Shown here: one piece after another, positions 1-9,150 of the stretch
Position numbering within the stretch: the first letter of the stretch is position 1
Layout of the letters: the number at the start of each line of letters is the position of its first letter
Source: Mastigamoeba balamuthi
Taxonomy: Eukaryota > Evosea > Mastigamoebida > Mastigamoebidae
DNA: 35,629 bases
NCBI GenBank assembly: GCA_902651635.1
Contig: CACRSC010000146.1
Span: 1 to 35,629 of the forward strand
Direction of reading: 5' to 3'
The notes under the pieces: model-generated
Told to the model about the DNA's origin: nothing
What the model saw: only the letters and a program-made list of their open reading frames with translations
Databases searched by the model: none
Program-made: the position numbers and the translations under genes

Positions 1-32
1 CGAACTCACACTATACTCTGTCAATGAGAATT

Positions 33-774
33 TCACAGACCATCCATCTCAGGGATTACCTTGGCTGACTCGCCCAGGATCTTGGATGCCCCAGCGTATG
101 TGTTCATGAAATGGGTGTGTGTGATGGCCTCTGAGACAGCCTCCAGACCCCTCCAGAACAGAGACTGCCTTCCCAGCCAGGGGTATTCAATGTCGATCTC
201 TGTGATGATGGGCTCTATCTCCTTGTCAAACATGCCCTGCCTGTAGTACGCAGTGATGTTCTTGAGGTTGAAGCGCAGCTGGGGGGGCACCCACGTAGGG
301 GCCTTTGATCCATCATTCCACGTCGTCTCAAGGGCCATGAAGGCTGTGTCCACGTACTTGTGCAGCTGGCAGGGACCTCTGGCTCGTTATCTCCTCACGT
401 ATGATGTTCAGCACCTCTTGAAGCTCCAGGAGACTTGCCTTGGGGCCGACCTTGGGGACTGCGCCACTCAGAGAGGGAAAGGCAGACAAGTACCTGTTGA
501 TCTTGGTGAGAATGGGCTTCTTCTTGGCCTCCTCAATATCACCCTGCCTCTTGGTGTCCTCCTTGAGCTGGGTGCGGGCCCTGTCTGTCTCAACCCGGAG
601 TGCAGCAGTCTGTGTCTTCTGGAGACTCTTCTCGAAGTTCTGCAGAATGCGGTCAGTGGCGTCCTTGTCCTTCTTCGGTACTGCGGCGGCCTCCTGCTCT
701 TTCTGCACAGCTGACTGCACAGACTCAACCGTGAAAGCTGCGGGGGAGATGTCCATCTCGTGAGGCATTGTCAT
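33..774 (-). pseudogene. Unrecognised ~245-residue helical protein, broken by one frameshift
   Basis: I do not recognise the family. The first reading frame starts at an ATG at 774 and codes for an Ala/Lys/Glu/Gln-rich, probably coiled-coil segment. Near 360 the sequence continues in another frame, which codes for an aromatic-rich, ordered-looking segment (NITAYYRQGMF, EYPWLGRQSLFWRGL) down to a TGA stop at 33-35. Composition and reading sense run smoothly across the junction, so I read this as one gene with a single indel around 355-365. No GT-AG intron of suitable phase fits there. It is the last of a minus-strand run after the genes at 812-1171 and 1215-1502. The compact packing suggests a viral or transposon structural or accessory protein, but that is inference. 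A sequencing error is an alternative to true decay. Confidence 0.55.
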
Positions 775-790
775 ACAACTCTATTGTAAG

Positions 791-810
791 AAAAAACAAC
801 GTTGTTTTTT
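791..810. repeat. 20-bp perfect palindrome between two minus-strand genes
   Basis: AAAAAACAAC is followed directly by its reverse complement. It lies 1 bp beyond the TGA stop of the gene at 812-1171 and 16 bp before the ATG of the gene ending at 33. In mimiviruses and virophages such palindromes mark transcript 3' ends. A role as transcript end signal here is inferred from position only. Confidence 0.6.
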
Positions 811-811
811 G

Positions 812-1171
812 TCATTCCTCGAGCAGCTCAAGTACGACTCGGATGTACCTCAATACCTTATCGTGCAGGTCCTGCTCATTTGTGGCACGTTTCAAGAGAA
901 CCATGAACTCCTCAGGAACAGGGGTGGTGGAACTCTTGGTCAGAATCTCCTTGTACAGGGCGTCCAGAGAGGATGTGTGGGAGGCCTCTTCCAGCAAGTC
1001 CCTGTACGTCTCAATCATGTGGATGGCCTTAACCAGAAGGAGAGGGGACGAACACGTCAGGGTCTGGAGAAGGGCTTTGTTAGGCTCCTCCTGGATGTGC
1101 ACACCGACAAAGTCTATGAACTTGCGGATGACATACTCAAACTGCTCAGCCCTGCACGAGAACTGTGCCAT
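812..1171 (-). CDS. Unrecognised 119-residue helical protein
   Basis: An intact frame runs from ATG (1169-1171) to TGA (812-814). The product looks almost entirely alpha-helical, with many Leu, Glu and Lys residues in heptad-like spacing (for example ELLEE at the C-terminus and LLKRATNEQDLHDKVLRYI before it). I see no signal peptide, membrane segment or catalytic motif. It lies between a membrane protein gene upstream and the frameshifted gene downstream, all on the minus strand, so co-transcription is possible, with the 791-810 palindrome as a possible end point. Function unknown; a small virion or replication accessory protein would fit the setting but nothing proves it. Confidence 0.6.
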   Translation of the reverse strand: MAQFSCRAEQFEYVIRKFIDFVGVHIQEEPNKALLQTLTCSSPLLLVKAIHMIETYRDLLEEASHTSSLDALYKEILTKSSTTPVPEEFMVLLKRATNEQDLHDKVLRYIRVVLELLEE

Positions 1172-1214
1172 TCTGTGTCCTTGAAAGTGTGCTTAGAAAT
1201 TGTTGGTTAGACAA

Positions 1215-1502
1215 CTACACGAACAGGCCCATCACTGCCGCGGAAACTACACTGGGCACCCACCAAGGGACCCTTGTCTCTGTGTGGCCCGAGCCCCAGT
1301 TCCTGGGCCTGCCCTTTGGGTCGAAGGCAAAGTTGGGCTTGATCAGGAACATCAGGGCATTGGTCACAGTGAAGGCAAACGCTGCTCTGGCTGTGGGATG
1401 GCCCAGGCCCATGAAGCCGAGAATGCGCTCGTGCAGGTGTATTGTGGGAAGCTGCTCAACAGGAACTGCATCGGACACAATGGGCATAAGGAGAGGATAC
1501 AT
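1215..1502 (-). CDS. Small predicted membrane protein (95 residues)
   Basis: The frame runs from an ATG at 1500-1502. Residues about 28-56 (GFMGLGHPTARAAFAFTVTN and the following hydrophobic stretch ALMFLI) form one likely membrane segment. The C-terminus (VPSVVSAAVMGLFV) forms a second short one, so both may insert as a hairpin. No family recognised. Its start codon is only 34 bp from that of the plus-strand gene at 1537, so the two genes share a very short divergent promoter region. This density is usual in DNA viruses and Polinton-like elements and unusual for the intron-bearing genes elsewhere in the window. Confidence 0.55.
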   Translation of the reverse strand: MYPLLMPIVSDAVPVEQLPTIHLHERILGFMGLGHPTARAAFAFTVTNALMFLIKPNFAFDPKGRPRNWGSGHTETRVPWWVPSVVSAAVMGLFV

Positions 1503-1536
1503 GGTTTTTCTCTCTTACTCACGCAGAGAGAAAATA

Positions 1537-1950
1537 ATGTTTCTGGCTGGGTTGGTGCCTGGACTGGTGCAACACTTTATTGATAAAAAGCAGAAACAGG
1601 CCAATCACAACAACAACAAGCCAAATGATGCCCCGGCACAGGTAGCCAATGAAGCCTCGGCCAAGCACAATACGAAGCTGGAGACAATACTGAATGGAAA
1701 CCCGGCAAACTTCACGGCGTGGTCGACAGCTGTCCGAGCTTCTCACATGAGTGACCTCGAGCTCTCTCAGTACCTGAACATGCTCCAGGGTCAAGAGATT
1801 CTCAGTGAGACACAGAAGTCGCCCAGAAAGAAGAGACTCATCCAGAGACAGATCAAGTTTCTCAAGGGGCTTTACCTCACAACGGACCCAACAGGGCAGG
1901 AGGGCGACCCAATGTCCAAAGACCTCAATCCAGGAAGTGTGGCGTTATAG
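1537..1950 (+). CDS. Unrecognised 137-residue protein with hydrophobic N-terminus and basic tail
   Basis: An intact frame ends in TAG at 1948-1950. I chose the ATG at 1537 because it gives a short amphipathic or hydrophobic N-terminus (MFLAGLVPGLVQHFI) followed by Lys/Asn/Gln-rich sequence; an in-frame ATG at 1501 would overlap the start of the divergent gene. The middle is polar (HNNNKPNDAP), then comes a helical part with ANFTAWSTAVRASHMSDLELS and a basic patch (SPRKKRLIQRQIKFLK). A hydrophobic N-terminus plus basic body recalls small membrane-active or nucleic-acid-packing virion proteins, but I cannot place it in a family. Confidence 0.55.
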   Translation: MFLAGLVPGLVQHFIDKKQKQANHNNNKPNDAPAQVANEASAKHNTKLETILNGNPANFTAWSTAVRASHMSDLELSQYLNMLQGQEILSETQKSPRKKRLIQRQIKFLKGLYLTTDPTGQEGDPMSKDLNPGSVAL

Positions 1951-1970
1951 TGTGTTTGGGCTTTTTGTTT

Positions 1971-2069
1971 GGTGAATAAGAAAGAGGGCTTTGTTTCCCG
2001 TCCTTTTATAATAACGGCCCACGTCAGAGGCAGTTGTGACTCATGGTTAGTGAAATCCACGAAAATATC
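1971..2069. promoter_or_regulatory. Non-coding segment homologous to 3100-3193
   Basis: This segment aligns in the same orientation with the region just upstream of the MSV199 gene at 2719-3069. Shared blocks are GTGAATAAGAAA, a GTCA box, GCRGTTRTGACTCA and a final TGAAAT..CGCGAAaTATC-like stretch. Here it follows the stop of the plus-strand gene at 1950 with no minus-strand gene to drive. It may be an orphan copy of a promoter module or part of a repeated intergenic element. Confidence 0.5.
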
Positions 2070-2101
2070 AATAAAATCAAACAGTGCCCCAAATCTATGG
2101 T

Positions 2102-2128
2102 CTCAAACAATCGAGAGCTTTGTTTAAG
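2102..2128. repeat. Imperfect hairpin between convergent genes
   Basis: CTCAAACAA and TTGTTTAAG form arms with 8 of 9 pairs around a 9-nt loop. It sits between the 3' end of the plus gene (stop at 1950) and the 3' end of the minus gene (stop at 2204). The position fits a bidirectional transcript end signal, like the palindrome at 791-810. Confidence 0.35.
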
Positions 2129-2203
2129 CTGAGGGGACGCCAGGGCAGGTGAGAGAGCTGAGGGGGTTATCAGGCTGGGAGAGAGAAGGGGTTTGGGCTC
2201 GCC

Positions 2204-2667
2204 TCAGTGTGTTGAGTTGAATAGGGTATCAAACGTGAAGTCATAGGCAAACTGCCCAATCTCTTCATTGGGGCCCAACAAGCACCACCTCAACACAGCT
2301 CTTTGGGTCAGGTGATACTTGTCACAGCATCTGCCTCCCTGTGGTCTGGATATCTGCTTCACAGTGTAGTCGCGGTTCTCTGAGCATTGGTTAGACCAGA
2401 GTTCAAAAACAAAAATGCACCCGTCAATTTCTTTTTGAGTTGGTAAACGGTGTTGTCCTTCCTTGAGTAGCCGAGGACAGCCCAGAGGTCATCGAGGTCA
2501 ACGGGATAGGGGTCCAATGAGGACACCCACTGCACCGCGAGGTCGTTGAAGTAGGCTGTCAGCACTGACATCGCGAGAGAAGAGACTGATGAAAAAGACT
2601 GTGATTCAGGTTTCGAAAATATCAGCCCTGTTTGTTGGTTTCGGGGGGTGCGGTGCTCAGAGGACAT
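2204..2667 (-). pseudogene. MSV199/Bro-N-type DNA-binding regulator, one frameshift
   Basis: The N-terminal frame starts at ATG 2665-2667 and contains the family signature of viral MSV199/KilA-like proteins: VDLDDLWAVLGYSRKDNTVYQL. After the A-rich run corresponding to 2428-2436 the frame is wrong. The +1-shifted frame carries the expected second half (EIDGCIFVFELW, then DKYHLTQRAVLRWCLLG and GQFAYDF) to a TGA at 2204-2206. MSV199 and Bro-N domains are small DNA-binding modules found mainly in large DNA viruses and phages, so this supports a viral origin. The indel falls in a homopolymer, so it could be a sequencing error or true decay. The neighbour at 2719-3069 is a diverged paralogue in tandem. 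Confidence 0.7.
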
Positions 2668-2718
2668 GCTCCCATCCCTATTTCATCCCCAGGGTGTTGA
2701 GGGTCTCCTTCTCCCACT

Positions 2719-3069
2719 TCACACAGACACGGCGTCATACAGCGCGTTAAACACCGCCTGCCCAACCTCCTTATCTGGTGACGTGAGGACCCACTGCATG
2801 GCCCCCTTCAGGGACAGGTAGAACATTATCAACTGGTCCCACCTCTCTGGCTTGTAGTCCCCAGGCTCTATCAGAAGGGTTGAGTACAGTGTCAAAAACC
2901 AGATTCGAGGTGCACTGTTGAGTCTCTCAAGTGCACGACGCGCGCTGTCCTCTGTTGGGTATCCAAGTGGCTCCCACACCTCGTCGAGGTCCGCAGGGTG
3001 CAGGTCGGTCAATAAGGCCCACTCAGCAACACGGCACTTCAGGAATGAGATTCTGTTGGAGGCAGACAT
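2719..3069 (-). CDS. MSV199/Bro-N-type regulator, intact paralogue
   Basis: 116 residues from ATG 3067-3069. It aligns with the neighbouring gene at 2204-2667: ADLDEVWEPLGYPTEDSARRAL matches VDLDDLWAVLGYSRKDNTVY, and FYLSLKGAMQWVLTSPDKEVG matches YHLTQRAVLRWCLLGPNEEIG. The domain fills the whole protein; no second effector domain is present. In viruses such proteins act as transcription or antirepressor-like regulators, and that role here is inferred from family only. The two paralogues are about 50 bp apart on the same strand, so they probably arose by tandem duplication. The upstream segment 3100-3193 is a likely promoter. Confidence 0.65.
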   Translation of the reverse strand: MSASNRISFLKCRVAEWALLTDLHPADLDEVWEPLGYPTEDSARRALERLNSAPRIWFLTLYSTLLIEPGDYKPERWDQLIMFYLSLKGAMQWVLTSPDKEVGQAVFNALYDAVSV

Positions 3070-3099
3070 TGGGCACAGCGAGGGCTGTTGTGGGTGGAA

Positions 3100-3193
3100 A
3101 GTGAATAAGAAAAGAGGCAGTTGGGGCCCTTTCTCGTAATTGTGGGCGTCACTAGCGGTTATGACTCAGGATATATGAAAATCGCGAATATCT
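3100..3193 (-). promoter_or_regulatory. Probable promoter region of the MSV199 gene; copy of 1971-2069
   Basis: It starts 31 bp upstream of the ATG at 3069 and contains GTGAATAAGAAA, GCGGTTATGACTCA and an AT-rich GATATATGAAAAT stretch. Conservation with 1971-2069 across about 95 bp while the surrounding sequence differs suggests a functional or recently duplicated module. A looser resemblance exists at 24.63-24.70 kb upstream of the primase gene. Confidence 0.45.
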
Positions 3194-3239
3194 GCCTGGA
3201 GAGAAGATATGTGCACTTTTCCAGCCTAATACTAGTTTT

Positions 3240-3391
3240 TCCAGGGCAATACCCTAAAACCCTAAAACCCTAAGAGCAAAAAAAAGGTACACTCAATATC
3301 AACAGGAGTGGTTTAGAGTATGCAACGTGCCCTGACCTAGGTTGGAACCAGCTGTTCCGCATTTCTCGGTTGATATGTGTATCTCCTGTGT
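3240..3391 (+). repeat. ~150-bp direct repeat, copy 1, with telomere-like core
   Basis: It begins CCAGGGCAATA, contains 2.5 perfect CCCTAAAA units (3252-3272), then AAGAGC, an A-run, GGTACACTCA and TGCCCTGACCTAGG (3328-3341), and ends near the box GTTCCGCATTTCTCGG (3354-3369) and TATCTCC. Copy 2 lies 501 bp downstream. CCCTAAAA is the complement of the TTTTAGGG telomere unit known from some green algae, but 2.5 units inside a repeat do not make a telomere. Confidence 0.75.
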
Positions 3392-3741
3392 GCCCCTCTG
3401 TGTGTGCCTCTCTGCGCCCCTTCCTCTCTGGGCAACACGCCCTTGTGCCTGCTGTCGAGAATCCAAACCGGGAGTGTTGTTACGTTATCAGATCAGGAAT
3501 CGGAATTGAAGATTCGAGATTCATGTTTCAGTGCTTCCACACAACTCAGGGGCCTTCCCAGAGGGGTATGTGGAATCCGAATTGGGAATCCGCCATAACG
3601 GGAATCGATGTGTGTATCTCAGAGCCCTGGGGGTGACTGTGAGAGTGGTGAGTGAGGCTGAGGGTGACTGAGTGAGTCTCTGGGCATGGTGTTTGTCTGG
3701 TGTGTGCAAAAAAACTTGGAGGTTGGGGGAATTGAACCTGT

Positions 3742-3889
3742 CCAGGGCAGAACCTAAAAACCCTAAAACCTTAAGAGCAAAAAAAAGGTACACTCAAAAT
3801 CAACAGGAGTGGTTTAAAGTATGCAATGTGCCCTGACCTAGGTTGGAACCAGCTGTTCCGCTTTTCTCGGAAGATATATGTATCTCCCC
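3742..3889 (+). repeat. ~150-bp direct repeat, copy 2
   Basis: This is the same unit as 3240-3391 at an offset of about 501 bp, with a degenerate telomere-like core (CCTAAAAACCCTAAAACC), the TGCCCTGACCTAGG block at 3829-3842 and GTTCCGCTTTTCTCGG at 3855-3870. The spacer 3392-3741 has no coding sequence that I can support. Confidence 0.75.
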
Positions 3890-4435
3890 AGAGCTGAAAT
3901 CTCGGGAATGATATCAGGACTCAGTCTCTGCCCAATCGGACAATAAATCTCATAATGTAACTCAAATGAAGAACGGGAATCCGTGAATTGGTGAATTGAA
4001 TTGTACTTAGACCTCACAGACCACCTCTGTGAGTATTGGTCTCTGTGTATCAGGAACTGCTTTGAAAAACATTGCAGCCCCAGCAGTGGCAGCCACGGGC
4101 CAGATGCAGCCCTTCTATGGCACGTATGCGATGCCACTACTGGGCTGATCACTGGGCTTCCCAATGGGCAGCTGGGGCAGCAAGTAGCCCCCTTTCCCCA
4201 GTTTAATTCCCACCAGTCCCACACCCTTTCCCCTCACAAGTACCCACTCTATGGAGTGAATAAAAGTGCCGTTTCTCTGTGGCAGTATTGTTTCATGGGT
4301 GTGTTGTGAAAGATGCCCAAAACAGCTCGGTTTACCCTTGTTTTGGATCAGAAAACACCTGGAACCGAGTTTGCTAACCTCGTGGAGTGGGACCGAGTTT
4401 GCAAATCACTGACCCGAACTCAAGGATTCGGTGCC
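3890..4435. other. No recognisable feature
   Basis: Short frames on both strands show no family signature or consistent composition. The part at 4070-4230 is richer in G and C than its flanks but not clearly coding. Confidence 0.5.
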
Positions 4436-4439
4436 ATAT

Positions 4440-5810
4440 CCTCCCTCTGGATGCTCCTCTCTCATCTGCACATGTTGATCACATTTACATGTTATAGCAG
4501 ATCCAGTTCTGTTACACACTGCTACACATGCTCCACTAAGTAGTACAGCAGAAGTGAATTGCTGCAGTGGTGCATAGTAACACCTGTGGTAGCAGTGCAT
4601 AGCAGAATGGGGTCCGTTACACTGCATAGCAGATCCCATGTAGCAATGTATAGTGAAGGCAGATCCACTATGCACTGCCATGCAGGATCTGCTACACTGC
4701 ATAGTGAAGGTACATCCACTACATGATATAGTGAAGACATGTGTAGTAGCACATAGTGATGTGTAGCAGAGGCTGATCTGCTACACACTGCAGCAAAGGT
4801 ATGTATAGCAGTGTATTGTAGAAGCAATTGCATAGCTAAGTGTAGCAGAAGCCTGTGTAGGTGATAAGTGTAGGTGTGTAGTCTAGATTTTGCCAGCTGG
4901 CTGATTGCACTTGATGCCATTTGCACACTGAGACTGCAATGCAGAAGGGATTGAGTGGAGCAGGTGATACTCCAGGAACAGGAGTGCAAGGCCTGGTGAA
5001 ACACATAGCTACAGTTCAAGTACAGGAGAGGAAGGACAGAATGAGCAAACCATATCACTGCAGATCATGTGACAGGTACTACTTCACGCAGTGTAACCTG
5101 CAGAGGACTGGCCACATGGGTGGTCACCATTGCCCTGAGAAGTGGAATGTAACATCTGGAAGATGGTCTTCTCTGTTGGTGACAGACAGGGCTGCCACGT
5201 GAAGCCAGGCTAAAGCAGAGAACAAATACCAGTATTTGTGAGCAGCTTCAGTGCAGGTTTGTACATATAAAGTAACCTTTATGTGAAAGTATTTTTTACA
5301 AACATATTATGTAATAAAATAAAGACAGCATCAAAGAGAAAGTTGAGCAGCTTGAGCCAATCCAGACAGCTATAGGGTCTGTATGCTGTGTAATTGAGAT
5401 ATTTGTGTAGCAGTGCATAGCAGAAGGTCCACTACACACTACTACACAGTAGGGTCCACTATACAGTGTAGTGGAGATATTTGTTTAGTGGCATGTAACA
5501 GAAGGTCCACTACATACTGCTACACTATAGGGTCTTCTATACAGCATAGCAGAGGTATTTATGTAGTGGTGCATAGCCGAAGGTCTGCTACACACTGCTG
5601 CTATACTATAGGGTCTGTTACACCACATAGTGAAAGGTGCTCTAGTCTATGCTACATAGTAGAGAGTATCTGTGTAGCAGTGTGTAGCAGACCTTATGCA
5701 ATGCACCACTACAGCATTGTATCTGCTACATCACATAGCATAAGGCACTATAGCATAGTGAAAGGAAGATACCCATTTAGCAGCACATAGCAGAGGTTCT
5801 GCAATGTGCT
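4440..5810. repeat. Field of imperfect CTACAC / GTAGCA repeats
   Basis: Degenerate units such as GTGTAGCAGAAGGTCCACTACAC, CACTGCTACAC and GGGTCTACTATAC-like steps recur on both strands through 4.44-4.87 kb and again through 5.40-5.81 kb. Adjacent units are often inverted, so the tract can form many hairpins. The same unit reappears at 33.47-33.54 kb. The short frames in it arise from this periodicity and I do not treat them as genes. The gap 4.87-5.40 kb holds the zinc-finger fragment described separately. Confidence 0.6.
5041..5202 (+). pseudogene. C2H2-like zinc-finger fragment
   Basis: The frame contains CRSCDRYYFTQCNLQRTGHM followed by GGHHCPEKW: spacing C-x2-C-x14-H-x4-H from 5059, an odd finger with two residues more than the classic C2H2 unit before the first His. 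The frame stays open upstream to about 4921 but that part has no signature. A finger of the same spacing lies at 23951-24025, so this may be a remnant of a repeated element or of a gene family. Confidence 0.35.
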
Positions 5811-6281
5811 ATATGCTTCACACTAATTCTCTGACTTAACAGACTTCCTTAATACTGTCCCACCCACCATACTCATCTGCTACACAGATGATGGTTCCAC
5901 AGTGCAAATCTATGATATTTAAACAGAGGTTAAACGAATTTGAAAAACTGTCACAATTTGAAAATGGAAAAATCAGAAAAAAGCAAAAAGTCATGAAAAA
6001 GAGAGGGGAAACGTAAAACTATAGGATAAAAAAGAAAAAGCACCAAAAAAGAAGAAGGGAAAGTGGACTGAGCAGTTTCAAGATGACAACATTCAAGAAA
6101 GAAAGAACCAAAAAAAAACACTTAGTCATGTATTGCTCAATCGCCGGCAATTGAAGAAAGAAATCCAAAAGAAGTTATGAGAAATACGAAGAGGAAACAC
6201 AAAACCAATGAAAGAACAGGTTTCAATAACTCTGAACAGAGGGAACCAGATTTAAGTGAGACTGAGAATGAAACTGTAACT
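5811..6281. other. A-rich non-coding DNA
   Basis: A-rich tracts dominate 5.93-6.13 kb. Nothing coding is recognisable. It ends at the 3' end of the minus-strand gene with stop at 6282. Confidence 0.5.
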
Positions 6282-7239
6282 CTATTTTGTCTTTCTCTTC
6301 TTGAAGTCAGGAGAGTGTGCCTTGTCCGGTGCCTGGTCTGCTTCCTCTCCTTCCTTGGACTTGGCTGTTTTCTTCCTTCTGCCCCTTGTAGCACACTTCC
6401 TGCTCTGGGTCGTGGTTTGACGGCCTCTTCCTCATGGGGACTGGATCTCTTCCTCTGCCTCTCCCTCTGCCTCTTCCTTAGTCTCGTTCTCATTCTCGGA
6501 CTCATCCTTGTCCTCCTTCTCTGAGGCTTCCTCCCCCCTGCTGGCCTGTTCTGCCAGCAGCTTGTTCCTTCCTGTCCATGCTCTCTGCAAAACAATGAGA
6601 GAAACAAAAATTGCAGTGAGTACCCTTTAAGTGCTTGAGGTCCTCCATCGTGAAGTCTTTCGAAGATCTGAGGATGCTGGCAAGTGGTTTTACGGGAGCC
6701 TGCACCTGCGTAGCTAACGAGCTCTCTATTGAATTGTTAAAAGGAACAAAGGAAAATTGGCACCTTTCTCACTGGGTTCCTCTGCTGGTGTCAAATGAAT
6801 AGGAGGACAGAGCTCAGCCGTTGCTTTCCCAACATGAAGATGACGTGCTTCCTCCTCCTGACGGAGGGCTTCCTTGTGAAGCACTACTTCCTGGGGCGCT
6901 GCTGGGGGAGACGACCCTGGGTCAGGTCCAGTCTGGGTTGCTACTGGAGTAGCAAGTGAGACCGGCACTAAGAAGTTAGTGAATCAAGGAAACAACAGGT
7001 AGCATACCCTCCACAGGGTGAGGAACGGGAGGAATAGGGGCAGCTGCTTGAACAGGCGGAACAATGAGCAAAGGAGCTGCAACAGAAGCAGAGGCAACCT
7101 TAGCAGTCAGCCTGTGCAGCTCCTGAGCAGCCAGGTACTGCACGTTGAGGTCCTTCATGCATGCAGTGAGTGACTGAACGTCATGCTGTGCCTCAATGAC
7201 AGCCTTCTCACGGCGTTTCTGTGGTTTATTGAGTTTAGT

Positions 7240-7335
7240 ACTTGCACATAGCTATCAGCTGCTGGCATATAGCTATCTGCTGCCAGCATATAGCTATCTG
7301 TCGCCGGCACATAGCTATCTGCTGCTGGCAGATAA
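7240..7335. repeat. Minisatellite cluster 1 (~21-bp unit, intronic)
   Basis: Four to five units of about CATAGCTATCTGCTGCCAG. It lies between coding exons of the minus-strand gene, so it is intronic in my model. Confidence 0.7.
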
Positions 7336-8189
7336 TGTGTGTGTTAATGAAGGGGAGGGATTTGACCATACAGCATTGCAGACTGCACAGTGGAGGGCTG
7401 CACGAGCATCCCGGAGGCTCAATGTGTTGATGTCATTGATGTCCCAGGTGTCCGTGGGCAGCTCAGACCACCATGTCGGCTTCTGTGAAGCCCCAGGGGC
7501 CTCCAGCATCTCACGGGGTGCTGCTGCTGCTGCTGCCATGCTGGTGTGACTGAGGCACGAGTCCGCTGCATCTTCACGGATGAACAAGGAAGAAGGCAAA
7601 GCCCAGCCTCTCCGACAGTGGGTGGAATGTACTCCTCGTCGCTTTCCTCCCTTGTCCTCTTGTGCTCCTGCTTGTTCTCCTCGATGTCATCAATTGAGGA
7701 GCTCTGCTCCTCCTCCTTGCTGACCTTGGACTCAACAACAGACTCAGAGCTGGAGAAGGTGCTCTTGGCCTCATCCTCAGATGCAGAAGACGGCTTCTTG
7801 CTGGTGTGCTTGGCCTGGTGCTTGGCCTCGATCTTCTTCTTGATGCTCCTCACCATGTCCAGCATGGCTTTGGGACCGTTCTGTACACGGTCCCTTGTGC
7901 TGAGGTGGCGCACCTCAGCCCCAATAGCTGCCAGTGTCGTGCTGGCATTCAGCACTTTGAACTTGAACGGGTCCAGAACGCAGTTCCAGGCACTCGGCCC
8001 TTACCTGGACGGCCTTCTCCATGGTCAGAACGACCCTGTTCTTGGTCAGGTTGGAAATGTCATTGATGAAGGCCTGCACAACAGCGTCCTTGTACTCCCT
8101 GCGTGCCTTCCATGTTGTTGCTTCCCTGTACTGCTGCAGTGCACTGTACAGTGAGTTAGAATGGTTATGCAAGTGACTTTTTGTATGTG

Positions 8190-8305
8190 CCACTGGCAGA
8201 TAGCTATCTGCTGGCAGCAAATAGCATCAGCCAGTGGCAAATAGCTATCTGCCGGTGGCACATAGCATCTGCTGGCGGCACATAGCTTTCTGCCACCAGC
8301 AGATG
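8190..8305. repeat. Minisatellite cluster 2 (intronic)
   Basis: Units alternate between the full form with CTAT and a short form CATAGCATCTG, and between CCACCAG and its complement-like GCTGGCAG ends. It lies between the exon ending near 8.12 kb and the exon starting near 8.39 kb of the minus-strand gene. Confidence 0.7.
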
Positions 8306-9062
8306 AAAATTTAGCTCCCAATTGCTTTAAAAAGAGAATAAAAAACAATTGAAATGGAGTGAGAGACAGAGGAAATACATACAAGTTGATTATTCTCTCG
8401 TTCTGGCACAGGATGCAGTCGAGGTAGAAGTGCTGCCGTGCTGTCAGCACAACAGGGTGCCATACAGCACCACAAGGGATGATGATGACCGTGTTGTTCT
8501 GCTGGCCAGTCACTGCAAACTGCGGCTCGAGGATGAGGCAGGACAGCTGCTTCTTCATGCTGGTGTTGACCGGGATGATGAGGTTCAGAAGCACAATGAG
8601 AGTCCACTGGTTCTCCACGAACGCCCAGTAGACACTCCTGAACTATAGCAACATGGTCTGCTTTCTCGTCTCCATGCAGCACACGTCCCAGAAGTAGACG
8701 TTATGCAGGCCCGCATGATTGGGGCCCATCATGATGCACGGGACAGTCATTGACCCCACCACTGGCAGGTATGTCCCAGTCTGTTTGCATTGAGTCAGAC
8801 ACACAAAAACAAATATTTGTCTTACCAGTCTGGTTTTCCCTCTCTCGGGAATCGTACTGGTGCTGGTGATGATGTCTGCGGGGTGCGGAGGAGGGTGCTT
8901 GGCCTGGAGGTCAGCCCATTCCTGGTCGGAGCACTCTGCTGGGCAAGCCGTGATGCGGGGGTCCTCTGTTGCAACCTGCTGCCTGGTCTGCACTCCAGGA
9001 CTCTGGAGTGCTCCCCATGCTGGTGCAGCAGAGGAAGGTCCCCAGGCTCCACACTCTCCCCA

Positions 9063-9150
9063 GGTCTGGGTCCCGGTTCCCCATGTCCCAGGCTGTCCCC
9101 AGGTCTGGGACCCGGTTCCCTATGTCCCGGGCTGTCCCCAGGCCTGGGAC
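9063..9150. repeat. 39-bp tandem repeat, about 2.3 copies
   Basis: The unit has the form GGTCTGGGWCCCGGTTCCC.ATGTCCCRGGCTGTCCCCA. It keeps the reading frame (13 codons), so it could be protein coding in the minus-strand gene; it gives Pro/Gly-rich repeats in any frame. Confidence 0.7.

Noticed and set aside
355-365. An intron in place of the frameshift in the 33-774 gene
   Set aside because: No GT-AG pair of plausible length restores the phase at this junction.
3240-3889. Chromosome end
   Set aside because: Only 2.5 telomere-like units, in a duplicated internal repeat with genes on both sides.
4406-5790. Frames of Ser/Tyr/Thr/Cys-rich protein in the CTACAC repeat field
   Set aside because: They are products of the repeat periodicity; no start context or signature.
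6137-6607. Arg-rich 156-codon frame on the minus strand
   Set aside because: It runs out of phase through an intron and the acidic exon; the alternative frame gives a consistent Glu/Lys-rich exon with splice sites.
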